Origin: Deltaproteobacteria bacterium HGW-Deltaproteobacteria-6
GTDB lineage: Bacteria > Desulfobacterota > Syntrophia > Syntrophales > Smithellaceae
Assembly: GCA_002840435.1 (NCBI GenBank)
Contig: PHAT01000002.1
Coordinates: 266,696 to 330,695 of the forward strand
Length of the DNA: 64,000 bases
Reading direction: 5' to 3'
A model generated the notes under the pieces. The model was not told the origin of the DNA, ran no database searches, and saw only the letters and a program-made list of their open reading frames with translations. Made by a program: the position numbers and the translations under genes. Below, in pieces: positions 36,721 to 47,974 of the stretch (positions are counted from its first letter, which is position 1; every line of letters starts with the position of its first letter).

Positions 36721-37350
36721 ATGAAAAATGAGAAACACAATTTCGATCAGGACGCTGCGTTGTGGGATCAGAATCCCGGGCGCGTGAAGGTTGCGGCGGA
36801 TATTGCGCAGACGATCATCAGAGCAGTCCATCCCGATTCAACCATGGATGTGCTGGATTTCGGCTGCGGAACCGGATTGCTTGCACTGGCCTTACAGCCC
36901 CTCGTTCATGCCATTACCGGCGTTGACAGCTCACGGGGAATGCTCGATGTTTTTCACCGGAAGATTTCGGACCGGGGTTTGACAAATGTCAGCGCCCAAT
37001 ATCTTGATCTGGATCAGGGTGATGTTCTTACCGGTTCTTATCATCTCGTTGTCAGCAGTATGACGCTGCATCATATTAAGAATGTTGATTCCCTGCTGCG
37101 TCAATTTCACCAGATTCTCCGCCCTTCAGGCATGCTGTGCATTGCTGATCTGGATGCGGAAGGCGGCCGGTTTCATCCGGACAATGACGGTGTCTTTCAT
37201 TTTGGCTTTGACCGCGAAGAAATGAGACGCCTGTTTGCGCAGGCGGGATTTCATGATATTCGGGTGACGCAGGCGGCGCAGGTTGAAAAGCCGGTTGAAG
37301 ACGGCGCCATGCGATTGTTCACCATTTTTTTGATTACCGGGCGTCAATAA
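36721..37350 (+). CDS. Class I SAM-dependent methyltransferase
   Basis: A 209-residue Methyltransf_11-type enzyme with motif I VLDFGCGTGLLALAL (about 42-56), GVDSSRGML and VSSMTLHHIKNVD (post-II/III region). Substrate unknown; similar proteins include small-molecule and ubiquinone-type methylases. A CAGGAG site precedes the ATG. It is convergent with the CHAT gene. Confidence 0.88.
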   Translation: MKNEKHNFDQDAALWDQNPGRVKVAADIAQTIIRAVHPDSTMDVLDFGCGTGLLALALQPLVHAITGVDSSRGMLDVFHRKISDRGLTNVSAQYLDLDQGDVLTGSYHLVVSSMTLHHIKNVDSLLRQFHQILRPSGMLCIADLDAEGGRFHPDNDGVFHFGFDREEMRRLFAQAGFHDIRVTQAAQVEKPVEDGAMRLFTIFLITGRQ

Positions 37351-37383
37351 CCATCAGGCGCCTGGAGAAGTATGGCGATGCCG

Positions 37384-39672
37384 TTATTCTCCGCTGCCGG
37401 TCAGCACGAACGCCGCCCAGAAATAAGGGTGGGGATACCGCTTTTTAACATGGATCTGAGCCTGCCTCAGCGCCTCGTCTTTTTTCATTTCTTTGAGGTT
37501 GGAATAAAAACTCACCATCAGATCGCGGGTGGCCCGATCGTCAACCTGCCACAAACTGGAAACGAGCGAATTGGCCCCGGCGTAGAGAAATCCGCGGGTG
37601 AAACCGACGACATCATCCCCCGTGGCCACTTTACCCAGGGCCGTTTCACAGGCGCTCAGGGTGACCAGATCAGCATGGAGGGAAAGATTGTAAAGATCGG
37701 CAGCCCTCAGCAGTCCGTTATGGTTTTTGTCCGGAGCGAGGAGCAGGGCGGAAGCGAGCGGTTCATCCAGATTAAATGTGCCGTGCGCGGCCAGATGGAT
37801 CAGGGGATATTGGTCGCCGTAATGCATTAAATAAGAAGCCGTTGCCTCCGAACGTAAAAGGACTTTGGCACCCGGTAAAATTTTTTCGATGGCCAGAGCT
37901 TCATCCTGCGCAAACGCCAAATCGTATTTCGGATCACTCAACTTTGGGTTGCCTAAAATTAAAGCTTTGCGGGCCGCAAACTTTCCGGTGCGTGATTGGA
38001 GGAAGCTCAGCACACTGGCGCTGGGTAATGTCCGGATGCTGTAATGGTCAATCAGAAAATCTTTTCCGTCAGCAAGGGCGCTGATGGGCAGGTAATGCAG
38101 GGGACCGTGTCCAACCACAATTAACTTTTTTGTTTTGACTAGGGGAATGATGGGCGCAAAAAGCTGCCGATAAAGAGCCTCGGCATAAGGTTTATAAGCG
38201 CCGGATGCATGGAATGTAATGGTCCGCCGCAAATCATCTATATCTTTCACAAGATTATTTGCCGTCAATTTCTGCGCCGTGATGGTTGCCGGCGTCAGGA
38301 TAAAAACATACCAGCTTTTGCCTGTCGTATAATATTCAAGTAAGGTTTCGTCCGGTTTGAGCTTGCTTTGAATTTCGGCTGCGGTCGGCACCTGAACGGT
38401 AACGAGAGCGGCTGTTTCCGGCGCTTTTTCCAGCAATTCTTTTTTGAGTGTCACAATTACGGATCGGGTTTTGTTTTGAATATCCCTGCTTTCACCGGAT
38501 GATACGACGGCCAGTTCATTTTCCGCCTGAGCCAGTTGATTCAGATTTGTTTTGACCTGCTGAATGTTTTCACCGCGAACCGGGATATTCTTTTGCGAAG
38601 CGAGCAAATCAACCAGGGCGCGGGCTTTGGCGCGTTCCACATAGGCAAATGCTTCCGGGTAGCGGCCGGTGGCCAGCAGCAGATCGACTAATTGCGCGTA
38701 GGCATCCTGTTTGTCGCCGACAAAACCGATGCGGCCCGCTTCCGAATTGATCGAAGAACGTTGCTTTTCGATTACCTCAATGGCTTTTTTCAGCAGGTCT
38801 TCGGCTGTCTTTTGCTGGCCTGTGGCTAAAGCAATTTTGGCGCGATCCAGAAGTACCACCCAGTAAATCCCGCCGATTTGCTCAATCTGCGGGTGTCCTA
38901 AAAGCTGATCATATCCTTCTCTGGCTTCCGGAAGGTTTCCGGTTTCAAAAAGGCTTTTGGACAGGATATAGAGTTTGGGGATTTCCTGAAAGGTCTGGTC
39001 ATAAAAAGCAGTGAGCATTCCGGCAACTTTTGCTTCAGGGTTTCTAACGGAGGCCAGGGCATTGGCATAATCTTTTTTGGCCATGTAGATCCGGGCCAAT
39101 GCGATGTATTTTTCCGGGGCAAAAACCTGGCCGCTGGAATTCACGTTATGGAGAATATCAATTAGCTTTCGGGCCTCTTCCTTCCTTCCCGTGAGTTCCA
39201 GGGCAACGCCCCAAAAATCACAAATGCTGATGAGTTCCGACCGGTAGAAATTTTGCCGGTCGCGGCCTTCCGAATGCAGCAGTTTGAATGCTTTTTCACC
39301 TTCGCTGACCGCCTTTTGCGGTTCACCCTGGTCCAGATAAATATATCCGCGAAAAACATGGGGATAAACAGAGATGTCCGCCCCATAGGCTGATCTATCG
39401 CCCTGATCAACCCGTTTTTGCATCAGTTCGATGGTGGTAATCGCCTTATGGTAGTCTCGTATTTCATAATAAGCGCCGGCCAGAAAAAAAAGACGCCAAG
39501 AGGAAAGCTGATCACCCTGATCAAGGGATGGCTGGAGCATCTTAATGATTTCATGGTGTTCTTTTTTCTGGGCGTGCCGGGCAAGTGTAATGTCGTCGAA
39601 AATACCGAATCCGGGAAGGAATAAGGATAAAATTAAAATGGCTGATAATACGAGGAGATTTTTGCGTTTCAT
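37384..39672 (-). CDS. Exported TPR-CHAT protease-like protein
   Basis: The 762-residue protein begins with a hydrophobic signal (KNLLVLSAILILSLFLPG). Many TPR-like repeats follow (about 30-330), then a C-terminal CHAT caspase-like domain. The presumed catalytic dyad is visible: His in HLAAHGTF (about 630) and Cys in LSACETALG (about 675), with FLYAGANSLVSSLW typical of CHAT. TPR-CHAT proteins are separase-like proteases; some act in defence (TPR-CHAT with Cas7-11), but this one has an export signal and no CRISPR nearby, so an envelope role is more likely. ATG 39672 is preferred to 39690. Confidence 0.9.
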   Translation of the reverse strand: MKRKNLLVLSAILILSLFLPGFGIFDDITLARHAQKKEHHEIIKMLQPSLDQGDQLSSWRLFFLAGAYYEIRDYHKAITTIELMQKRVDQGDRSAYGADISVYPHVFRGYIYLDQGEPQKAVSEGEKAFKLLHSEGRDRQNFYRSELISICDFWGVALELTGRKEEARKLIDILHNVNSSGQVFAPEKYIALARIYMAKKDYANALASVRNPEAKVAGMLTAFYDQTFQEIPKLYILSKSLFETGNLPEAREGYDQLLGHPQIEQIGGIYWVVLLDRAKIALATGQQKTAEDLLKKAIEVIEKQRSSINSEAGRIGFVGDKQDAYAQLVDLLLATGRYPEAFAYVERAKARALVDLLASQKNIPVRGENIQQVKTNLNQLAQAENELAVVSSGESRDIQNKTRSVIVTLKKELLEKAPETAALVTVQVPTAAEIQSKLKPDETLLEYYTTGKSWYVFILTPATITAQKLTANNLVKDIDDLRRTITFHASGAYKPYAEALYRQLFAPIIPLVKTKKLIVVGHGPLHYLPISALADGKDFLIDHYSIRTLPSASVLSFLQSRTGKFAARKALILGNPKLSDPKYDLAFAQDEALAIEKILPGAKVLLRSEATASYLMHYGDQYPLIHLAAHGTFNLDEPLASALLLAPDKNHNGLLRAADLYNLSLHADLVTLSACETALGKVATGDDVVGFTRGFLYAGANSLVSSLWQVDDRATRDLMVSFYSNLKEMKKDEALRQAQIHVKKRYPHPYFWAAFVLTGSGE

Positions 39673-39754
39673 ATGATTTTCCCTGTTCAAATCGTGTTGG
39701 CATTTTATGAAAAAATATGCTCTTGTGGGGTATCCAAGTCAAGGAGAAATCAGG

Positions 39755-41113
39755 TTGAAAAAAAGTAAAACGAGTTTCTTCTGTCAGCATTGCGGCTATA
39801 TGTCGCCAAAATGGCTGGGCAAATGTCCGTCCTGCAACGGCTGGAACTGCTTTGCCGAAGAACTGGTTTGCGAACCGGAATCAGGCCATCGCGCCGACCT
39901 GACTTTTGACGGCATGCCAATGCCTATTGAAGAGATATCGGCCGAGGAGGGGGAGCGGACCATTACCGGTATCGCAGAAATTGACCGGGTGCTGGGCGGA
40001 GGTATTGTGGCCGGGTCGGCTATTCTGATCGGTGGTGAGCCGGGCATCGGCAAATCCACACTCATGCTTCAGGTGATGAAAAACCTGGCTTCAGGAGGCC
40101 GCAAGGTTCTCTATGTTTCCGGTGAAGAATCCGCCCATCAAATCAAACTGCGCAGCAACCGGATCGGCGCCGCGGCCAAAGATTTACTGGTGCTTGTGGA
40201 AGTGTCTCTGGAGAAAATCCTGGGGCAGATTAAAAAGATTGAACCGGCCATCGTGGTGATTGATTCCATACAGACGGTTTATTCAGGCGATTTGATGTCC
40301 GCGCCGGGGAGCGTGGGGCAGGTTCGCGAAGCCTCGTCAAGACTTATTCTCTCAGCCAAGAAAAACGGAATTCCTGTTTTTTTAATCGGGCATGTGACCA
40401 AAGACGGTTCTATCGCCGGGCCCAAGGTGCTCGAGCACATGGTCGATACCGTTTTATATTTTGAAGGAGATTCCGGGCATGCCTACCGGATCATCCGCAG
40501 CATCAAGAACCGCTTCGGCCCCACCAACGAAATCGGTGTTTTTGAAATGGGCGATAAGGGGCTCTCCGAAGTCCCGAACCCTTCAGCTTTCTTTCTGGCC
40601 GAGCGGCCGCAGAATGCTCCCGGTTCGGTGGTGGTAGCCAGTCTGGAAGGTACACGGCCGATTCTGGTCGAAATTCAGTCGCTGGTGAGTGTTTCCAATT
40701 TAGGCATGCCGAGGCGCACGGCAATCGGTGTGGATCATAACCGGGTGTCTCTGCTGGTGGCGGTTCTGGATAAAATTTGCGGTCTGCATCTGAGCGGATC
40801 CGACATCTTTATTAATGTTGCCGGAGGCGTCCGTGTGGATGAACCGGCGGTTGATCTGGGAGTTGTCGCGGCGATGGCGTCGAGCTTTCTGGATCGTCCG
40901 GTTGATGCCCGAACGGTTATTCTGGGGGAAGTAGGGCTTACCGGTGAGGTACGGGCTGTATCCCAGATGGAAGTCCGGGTGAAGGAGGCGGCGCGTCTGG
41001 GCTTTAACCGCTGTATCGTACCCAAAACAGATACATCTTTATTATCTAAAACAGCAAAAATGGAAGTCTGCGCGATTCGCTCCCTTAAAGAGTTACTGGA
41101 AAACCTCTTTTGA
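39755..41113 (+). CDS. radA: DNA repair protein RadA
   Basis: The 452-residue RecA-like ATPase has an N-terminal C4 zinc finger (FFCQHCG, CPSCNGW), Walker A GGEPGIGKST, the RadA-specific KNRFG motif (IKNRFGPTNEIG) and a C-terminal Lon-protease-like domain. It promotes branch migration in recombination. The frame is open from 39707, but TTG 39755 (MKKSKTSFF) has AAGGAG 8 nt upstream and gives the normal family length. Confidence 0.95.
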   Translation: MKKSKTSFFCQHCGYMSPKWLGKCPSCNGWNCFAEELVCEPESGHRADLTFDGMPMPIEEISAEEGERTITGIAEIDRVLGGGIVAGSAILIGGEPGIGKSTLMLQVMKNLASGGRKVLYVSGEESAHQIKLRSNRIGAAAKDLLVLVEVSLEKILGQIKKIEPAIVVIDSIQTVYSGDLMSAPGSVGQVREASSRLILSAKKNGIPVFLIGHVTKDGSIAGPKVLEHMVDTVLYFEGDSGHAYRIIRSIKNRFGPTNEIGVFEMGDKGLSEVPNPSAFFLAERPQNAPGSVVVASLEGTRPILVEIQSLVSVSNLGMPRRTAIGVDHNRVSLLVAVLDKICGLHLSGSDIFINVAGGVRVDEPAVDLGVVAAMASSFLDRPVDARTVILGEVGLTGEVRAVSQMEVRVKEAARLGFNRCIVPKTDTSLLSKTAKMEVCAIRSLKELLENLF

Positions 41114-41143
41114 AATCAAATCAATAAAAATTTTTCTAAAGCC

Positions 41144-41171
41144 TTGACAGAGGTGAAATAATGCATAAAAT
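41144..41171 (+). promoter_or_regulatory. Sigma-70 promoter of groES-groEL
   Basis: TTGACA (41144-41149) and TAAAAT (41166-41171) are 16 bases apart, 62 bases upstream of the groES ATG. I see no CIRCE inverted repeat (TTAGCACTC-N9-GAGTGCTAA) between 41113 and 41233, so HrcA control is not evident. Confidence 0.7.
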
Positions 41172-41233
41172 AGCGCGGCTTACACAGCATTTATAAATAA
41201 CATATCAATAATGAAGAAAGGAGAATAAAAAGC

Positions 41234-43194
<1,961 letters not shown>

Positions 43195-43222
43195 TAAATT
43201 AGATTGAAGATTAAATGATGAA

Positions 43223-43255
43223 AGCCCCCTGTTCGGAAGGACAGGGGGCTTTTTT
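43223..43255 (+). terminator. Intrinsic terminator of groESL
   Basis: AGCCCCCTGT (43223-43232) pairs perfectly with ACAGGGGGCT (43241-43250), directly followed by a run of Ts to 43255. It is 28 bp after the groEL stop. Confidence 0.9.
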
Positions 43256-43366
43256 ATGAGATCCAGTCTTTGGCATCGTCATGACGGTGGCGTCCGGTGT
43301 TCGGCATCCGGTCAGGTTGGCGGAAACCTTCATCCCCTCTTATTCCCGTTTCTAATAGGGTTAATA

Positions 43367-45100
43367 TTATACCCTGCGAAGCAGTTCAAAATTGCAGATG
43401 CGCACTTCGGGCAGATGGTCTTCCGTCGTGACGATATTGTTTTTACTGTCGAACGACACAATAAGATCGTTGGCTTCAAGCAGGGACCCGTCAATGCCGA
43501 CGTCGCTAAGACGCGCAATCATTGCTTCGAGGAGGAGGGCCTTGCTTTTGCCGGAGATGATTCCTTCCGATTCGGCTTGTATCAGACTCATTGGTTTTAA
43601 AAGTTCATGGGAACCTGCCACCCAGCTGTCGGTGCCGTTAAAGAAACCGCGGATCGATATGAAATTCCGGTCTTCGCGCAGCAGTGGTTCTCCCTGGCTG
43701 TTTACCAGATGGCTGTGCGATTCATATTTTCTTCTATCGGTGGATTGCTCTGTTTTGGCGCTGCCGGTCATGTAAATTGCACGCACATAGACGGTGGGAA
43801 TGCCCCTGAAGCTCAGGTATTGGGCAATTGAAAATTCCTCAAAAGGGCTGTTGAATCCGTATTCCGCGGTTTTTTTACTTTGGTTGTCATTGTTTTGCAA
43901 AACAACCATTTCGCCCACGCGGGAGATTTTCCACACAATATGAATATGGTCTTTGGTAAAAGTATAATAGGTGTCGGTTTTCTCGGAAAGTTTCCAGGAA
44001 TGTGTTTTGCGCCAGCGTTCAGGCAAAAAATAATCGAAAAGGCGCGCGTTTCGGCCAACCACCCACAAGTGTCCCCCTGTGCTTTCGGCAGGCCCGTGGA
44101 TATAGGGTACGCCCATTATCTCAACGATGCCCAGATGGCTGGGCAGTTCAGTAGGGCGCCAGCGGTGGCACTGGTCATCGTGATAGGTATGACGCTTGTG
44201 GCTTTTCACCTTTTCTTCGTGCTCGGGGGTTCGGATCAGGAGCTCGTAATCAATGACGGAATAATCCCCTGCCTCGATTATGCCGGTAACAAGTTCGGTT
44301 TGCGCCTTGAGTCTATCGGGTGTTTCAGCCGGAATACTCTCAAAAAGATTTACCTGTTTTTCTTCCAGAATAATGTGCACGGGTTTCATGTCCGCTACAT
44401 AAAAACCTTTTTGTGCCATATCTGATATGACTTTCAGGGTAACAGGCGAGACGACGGCGTCTGCTGCCTCTCCCGTTATGCCTGAGTCCTGAAGCATTTC
44501 TACAACATCCTTACCGCGTATCCACTGGTAGATGAGTTTATATTGCTTGAGGATGTCAACATCAATTCCCGGATGTTTTGCATGGATGCGGTTAAGTTTA
44601 TCTATCGAACGTCCGCTCTGCCAGAGTTGCATGGTTTCGGGCGGTACATAGATGGCGAGCGGCAACTGGGTTGATATGGCAATTTCCCGGGGGCCGTATC
44701 TTCCTTCGCGCATTTCAAAAACGAGAGAAAATTCCTCCCACGGGCTGTTGAATTCGGTATTCATGAATTGCATAAGCGTGTGCGTATCCAGCGGCACGTC
44801 TTCTCCCACCCGGCAATTTTTTACGACAAGATCCAGTGCAACGCCGTCCACCATTTTAGTCGGCACCCTGTACACGGCACTGGTGCCTTTCAGCCTTTGG
44901 CGTTTGTTCGAAAACCAGGGGTCCTGGTACCAGTTGGAAGGTTCTAAAAGTCCGGCCACGGGAAGGCCGAATTGTGTAAGATAAATATCTCCGCCGTTGC
45001 CGGTTTTTCGGTGAACATAGACCACTCCCAGTACGGTGACCAGTGTTTCGAAAGCGGCATGACTTATTGATGGCGGCAGTGGCGATGTGGTGGAAGGCAT
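43367..45100 (-). CDS. Unknown protein with two divergent kinase-like halves
   Basis: The 577-residue product contains an internal duplication. Lys94-x2-RVGE (97-100) followed by FNSPWEEFS (117-125) recurs as Lys391-x2-RVGE (394-397) followed by FNSPFEEFS (416-424). In the first half, FYVADMKPVHIIL (233-245) and VIDYELL (282-288) resemble, in place and pattern, the catalytic loop and DFG segment of protein kinases. The second half ends with IVSFDSKNNIV and VRICNFELL (566-574). Catalytic residues are mostly changed, so I read it as a tandem pseudokinase-like protein, tentatively. The frame is open from 45253; ATG 45100 is preferred. Confidence 0.7.
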   Translation of the reverse strand: MPSTTSPLPPSISHAAFETLVTVLGVVYVHRKTGNGGDIYLTQFGLPVAGLLEPSNWYQDPWFSNKRQRLKGTSAVYRVPTKMVDGVALDLVVKNCRVGEDVPLDTHTLMQFMNTEFNSPWEEFSLVFEMREGRYGPREIAISTQLPLAIYVPPETMQLWQSGRSIDKLNRIHAKHPGIDVDILKQYKLIYQWIRGKDVVEMLQDSGITGEAADAVVSPVTLKVISDMAQKGFYVADMKPVHIILEEKQVNLFESIPAETPDRLKAQTELVTGIIEAGDYSVIDYELLIRTPEHEEKVKSHKRHTYHDDQCHRWRPTELPSHLGIVEIMGVPYIHGPAESTGGHLWVVGRNARLFDYFLPERWRKTHSWKLSEKTDTYYTFTKDHIHIVWKISRVGEMVVLQNNDNQSKKTAEYGFNSPFEEFSIAQYLSFRGIPTVYVRAIYMTGSAKTEQSTDRRKYESHSHLVNSQGEPLLREDRNFISIRGFFNGTDSWVAGSHELLKPMSLIQAESEGIISGKSKALLLEAMIARLSDVGIDGSLLEANDLIVSFDSKNNIVTTEDHLPEVRICNFELLRRV

Positions 45101-45155
45101 TCGATTCAGATACCTCGATATCTCAGTTACAAAATGCAAAGTTGAAACCGGGAAG

Positions 45156-45333
45156 AATAATACAACGTCTTGAAAACAATGCAAGAATAAAAATAGTTTA
45201 TGACGAGCGGGCGACCCTGAAAGATTGCCTGCATCCCTGGCCGCATCCGGCACCTTACCTTAATGCCCTTGATCTGAACGGCTTCGCACCGGAAGTATGT
45301 CCGGTCATTGAAGCCATGCCGCGTGGGTGTTGA
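45156..45333 (+). pseudogene. Relic of a HAD-family phosphatase (C-terminal fragment)
   Basis: The plus-strand frame encodes TLKDCLHPWPHPAPYL and GFAPEVCPVIEAMPRG and then stops. This aligns without gaps to the HAD phosphatase at 54231-54860 (TLKDCQHTKPHPEPYL, GFAPEECLVIEDSPRG): 27 of 39 residues agree by my count, and the DNA is also visibly similar. The catalytic Lys and Asp positions are altered (KPHP to WPHP; EDSPRG to EAMPRG), and the N-terminal domain with the nucleophile is missing. It is therefore a degraded duplicate, wedged between two minus-strand genes. The left boundary is approximate. Confidence 0.7.
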
Positions 45334-45340
45334 GGCAAAA

Positions 45341-45958
45341 TCAGTTTGGGGTTTTTTTGCCGTCAGGGCTTATTTCGGCGGGATTGTAGTCATCAGGATA
45401 TTTACCGGTTATGCCGGCATAGAATGTTTGAATGATTTTCATATCGGCATTGATATCGCCTGAAGGCCAGACAACGGGTCCGATCCCGCCTGTCTTGTGC
45501 GCAAAGTCCAGGAACCCCAGGACAATCGGCACGCCTGCTCCATACGCGATGTGGTAGAATCCCGTCTTCCAGTATCTGACTTTTTTGCGGGTGCCCTCCG
45601 GAGGGATAATCATGACGAGGTGATCGTTTTCTTTAAAGGCCGCAATGGATTGCTCGACCATGTTATGGACTTTGGATCGGTCGATGGGGATGCCTCCCAG
45701 CCACCTCATGAGCGTTCCAAAGGGCCGTTTAAAAATGGTGTCTTTGCCCATCCAGTATACTTTTACCCTGAACGAGAAGGCCAGTGCCAAAGTTACCGGC
45801 ATGTCCCAGTTGGATGTATGGGGCGCGGCAATCATGACATATCGCGGCATCTCAGGAAGCTGCCCGACACGGCGAAAACCGAGAATTTTAAGAAAAATCA
45901 CCGATATCAGGTAAAGCAACGTCCCTAATACGGGCGTATCAAACAGCGTTTTGTTCAT
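45341..45958 (-). CDS. Lysophospholipid acyltransferase (PlsC-like)
   Basis: The 205-residue LPLAT protein has the acyltransferase motif HTSNWD (HX4D) near residue 48, LGGIPIDRS (block II) and IIPPEGTRKK (block III, the usual FPEGTR). One hydrophobic segment lies at the N-terminus. It likely acylates a lysophospholipid or a related acceptor at the inner membrane. No close partner gene is present. Confidence 0.88.
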   Translation of the reverse strand: MNKTLFDTPVLGTLLYLISVIFLKILGFRRVGQLPEMPRYVMIAAPHTSNWDMPVTLALAFSFRVKVYWMGKDTIFKRPFGTLMRWLGGIPIDRSKVHNMVEQSIAAFKENDHLVMIIPPEGTRKKVRYWKTGFYHIAYGAGVPIVLGFLDFAHKTGGIGPVVWPSGDINADMKIIQTFYAGITGKYPDDYNPAEISPDGKKTPN

Positions 45959-46135
45959 AGGTTTTTCCTTTGCTGCATCTTCTTAAAAAGTTACCCGGAA
46001 GAAAATGCACTTTCTGTATAGCATAAATCGAAGAAAGTAATAGAGCGCCACTTTGTTTTGGAGCAGACGGGACCAGGCGTCCTTCATTACGTTGTGCACC
46101 CATCAGGGTAGAGTGTTTAGTGAGCGCAGCAAAGA

Positions 46136-46798
46136 TCAATGATCGTCAATGTTTTCCTGAATATAGAGACGGCCGTCATCCAGACCGTATGCCAGCAAGT
46201 GACCGTATCCTTCCTGGCGGTAGCAGCAACCATTGTCAATGTTGATTCTATTGGTCTGCATGCTGGCGATGATCTTTTCCAGTTTCAGGGGGGTATGGCC
46301 GCAAATAACCCGCTTTTTTCCCGAATAAGTCTTTCCGCGACCCCAAAGCATGGATTCCTCGCCCATTTCGCCGAACGGATCCGTAAGCGAAAAGTCAAAT
46401 TCTCCATGGACAAGCAGGTAATCATCAAGCTCAGCATACAGGGGGAGGGTGCCGAGAAAATCCAGATAGGGGCGGGGGTCCGTCTGACCGAAACTGTTCA
46501 GCCCCGCCACAATGCCGTCTTCCATCCAATAATTGTAGTGGAAAAAACGTCGACGGTCCAGACCGGCACCGGCTGTTTTCAACCAGAGATCTTCATGGTT
46601 GCCGCGAAGGGCCACCATGCGGCAGCTAAGGTTCATCATCGTATCGAGGACGCCCTTGCTGTCGGGACCGCGATCGATATAATCTCCCAGCAAATAGAGT
46701 TGATCTGTTTCCCTGATCTGTATCTTATCGAGCAAGCCACGAAAGGTTTTGCAGCAACCGTGGATGTCGGCAATAGCGTAGCGCATCTTTAACATCAT
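46136..46798 (-). CDS. Serine/threonine phosphatase-like metallophosphoesterase
   Basis: The 220-residue PPP-family phosphoesterase has all metal motifs: DIHG (13-16), GDYIDRGPDS, RGNHED, LLVHGEF and CGHTP. Similar proteins are PrpA-type phosphatases or ApaH-like hydrolases. Substrates may be phosphoproteins or dinucleoside polyphosphates. Three ATGs lie within the first five codons; the one giving MRYAIADIHG (46786) is also possible. Confidence 0.9.
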   Translation of the reverse strand: MMLKMRYAIADIHGCCKTFRGLLDKIQIRETDQLYLLGDYIDRGPDSKGVLDTMMNLSCRMVALRGNHEDLWLKTAGAGLDRRRFFHYNYWMEDGIVAGLNSFGQTDPRPYLDFLGTLPLYAELDDYLLVHGEFDFSLTDPFGEMGEESMLWGRGKTYSGKKRVICGHTPLKLEKIIASMQTNRINIDNGCCYRQEGYGHLLAYGLDDGRLYIQENIDDH

Positions 46799-47130
46799 CC
46801 CCGAAATTCAAGGCGCTTCCATATCACATCTTGCAGCGTTTTGCATGTGAAACGACAATCGGTGAACCATCATGCCGGGGAAGGTCAGGTCAGTGAAAGA
46901 ATTGGGTAGGGCCGTCTGATCGCGTTTTACAGGCTTGCGCAATGTTGTTTTGTAAATATTCAGGAACTCTCGGAGCCATCATGCGAAGGGCTGTTTACTT
47001 ATTCAGATGAAGACATAGAAAAGATGGATTCCAGCCATTCAGACCGTGTCGCAATTCTGTGTTGTCATTACGCGACGCCTCTCAGGCGTTGTGGTAATCT
47101 CATGCATACAGCAACTGACGAGAACTCTGT
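46799..47130. other. Intergenic stretch without a gene
   Basis: No credible open frame or RNA gene. The only structure I see is the repeat copy at 47063-47099. It forms the left boundary of the AT-rich accessory island. Confidence 0.6.
47063..47099 (-). repeat. Short dispersed repeat, copy A
   Basis: Read on the minus strand it is GATTACCAC, then a perfect small hairpin (ACGCCT-GAG-AGGCGT), then CGTAATGACA. A plus-strand copy with the same ends is at 49902-49945. Confidence 0.5.
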
Positions 47131-47967
47131 TCAGTCCTCGAATATAAGGGCAAACACAAGATAGGAATTATAAAATGTGTGAAACTGAAATTCTCGCTTG
47201 GACGTTGTCATTTGGATACTTCCCTTACTGACATCTTCCTTAGACACTGAGAAAACCTGCTTCGCAAGAACATGGTTCTCTTGGAATATCTGATCCTTTT
47301 GGAAATACTGTGGTTTATACTTTTTTATCCATGATGGCGATGCAATTTGTGACTTTATCATTAAACATCGATTTCCATCTTCATCAACTCTACTAACTAA
47401 TATTAGAAGATAACATACCTTCATTGATGTCAGAACATATTGGATGGCAGAAGAGTGTATTGAACCTTTTGATAATTGACTTAGCTGAAGCACTGTTTCC
47501 ATAGCCATCGGGTATTGTTGATGAATATTATTCATTAGAGTTGACGGATATAAGACCTCAGAGGCGAATACATTAGCCTCATATTCCATCTCGGCTCTGG
47601 TATTAGGAGATAAATCGTGTTCAGAGCAAACATAAAATATTTCTCGATGTTCGGGGATAATGTGGTGACCGAGCTCATGTGCTTGGCCAAATGGCTTCCT
47701 TGCATAGTGCAATTCTTCATCAATGAGAACCAATCGCTCGGGAACCACAATGGCGGCTTTAATATATTTGATTACTTTTTTTAAAGGTTCTGTGATGTAT
47801 CTTCTTAAGATACTATCATCGGACAGATCATATTCAACATACGATAGTCCCTCTTTCTCCATCAAGAATTCTGGCGAAGCCCCCCATTCCATCGCATTAT
47901 GCTTCCGGCGCAGTACTTCTGCCAAGGTTTTAATTCTGTTTTTATTGCTTTCTGAATAGGTATCCAA
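47131..47967 (-). CDS. ImmA/IrrE-family metallopeptidase
   Basis: The 278-residue protein has the zinc motif HELGHH (HExxH) around residue 91, with the third ligand in EMEYEANVFASEVLYP, as in ImmA/IrrE proteases that cleave XRE-type repressors. The start is TTG, 8 bp after the stop of the XRE gene, behind AGGTAGGA. Pairing with an XRE regulator is the classical arrangement. The C-terminal ~100 residues have no domain I recognise. It is the last gene of the island cassette. Confidence 0.88.
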   Translation of the reverse strand: MDTYSESNKNRIKTLAEVLRRKHNAMEWGASPEFLMEKEGLSYVEYDLSDDSILRRYITEPLKKVIKYIKAAIVVPERLVLIDEELHYARKPFGQAHELGHHIIPEHREIFYVCSEHDLSPNTRAEMEYEANVFASEVLYPSTLMNNIHQQYPMAMETVLQLSQLSKGSIHSSAIQYVLTSMKVCYLLILVSRVDEDGNRCLMIKSQIASPSWIKKYKPQYFQKDQIFQENHVLAKQVFSVSKEDVSKGSIQMTTSKREFQFHTFYNSYLVFALIFED

Positions 47968-47974
47968 TGATATC

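Noticed and set aside
37384-39672. CRISPR-associated (Craspase-type) TPR-CHAT protease
   Set aside because: No repeat-spacer array or cas gene in the window, and the protein has an N-terminal export signal.
41113-41233. CIRCE element before groES
   Set aside because: No TTAGCACTC/GAGTGCTAA-type inverted repeat present.
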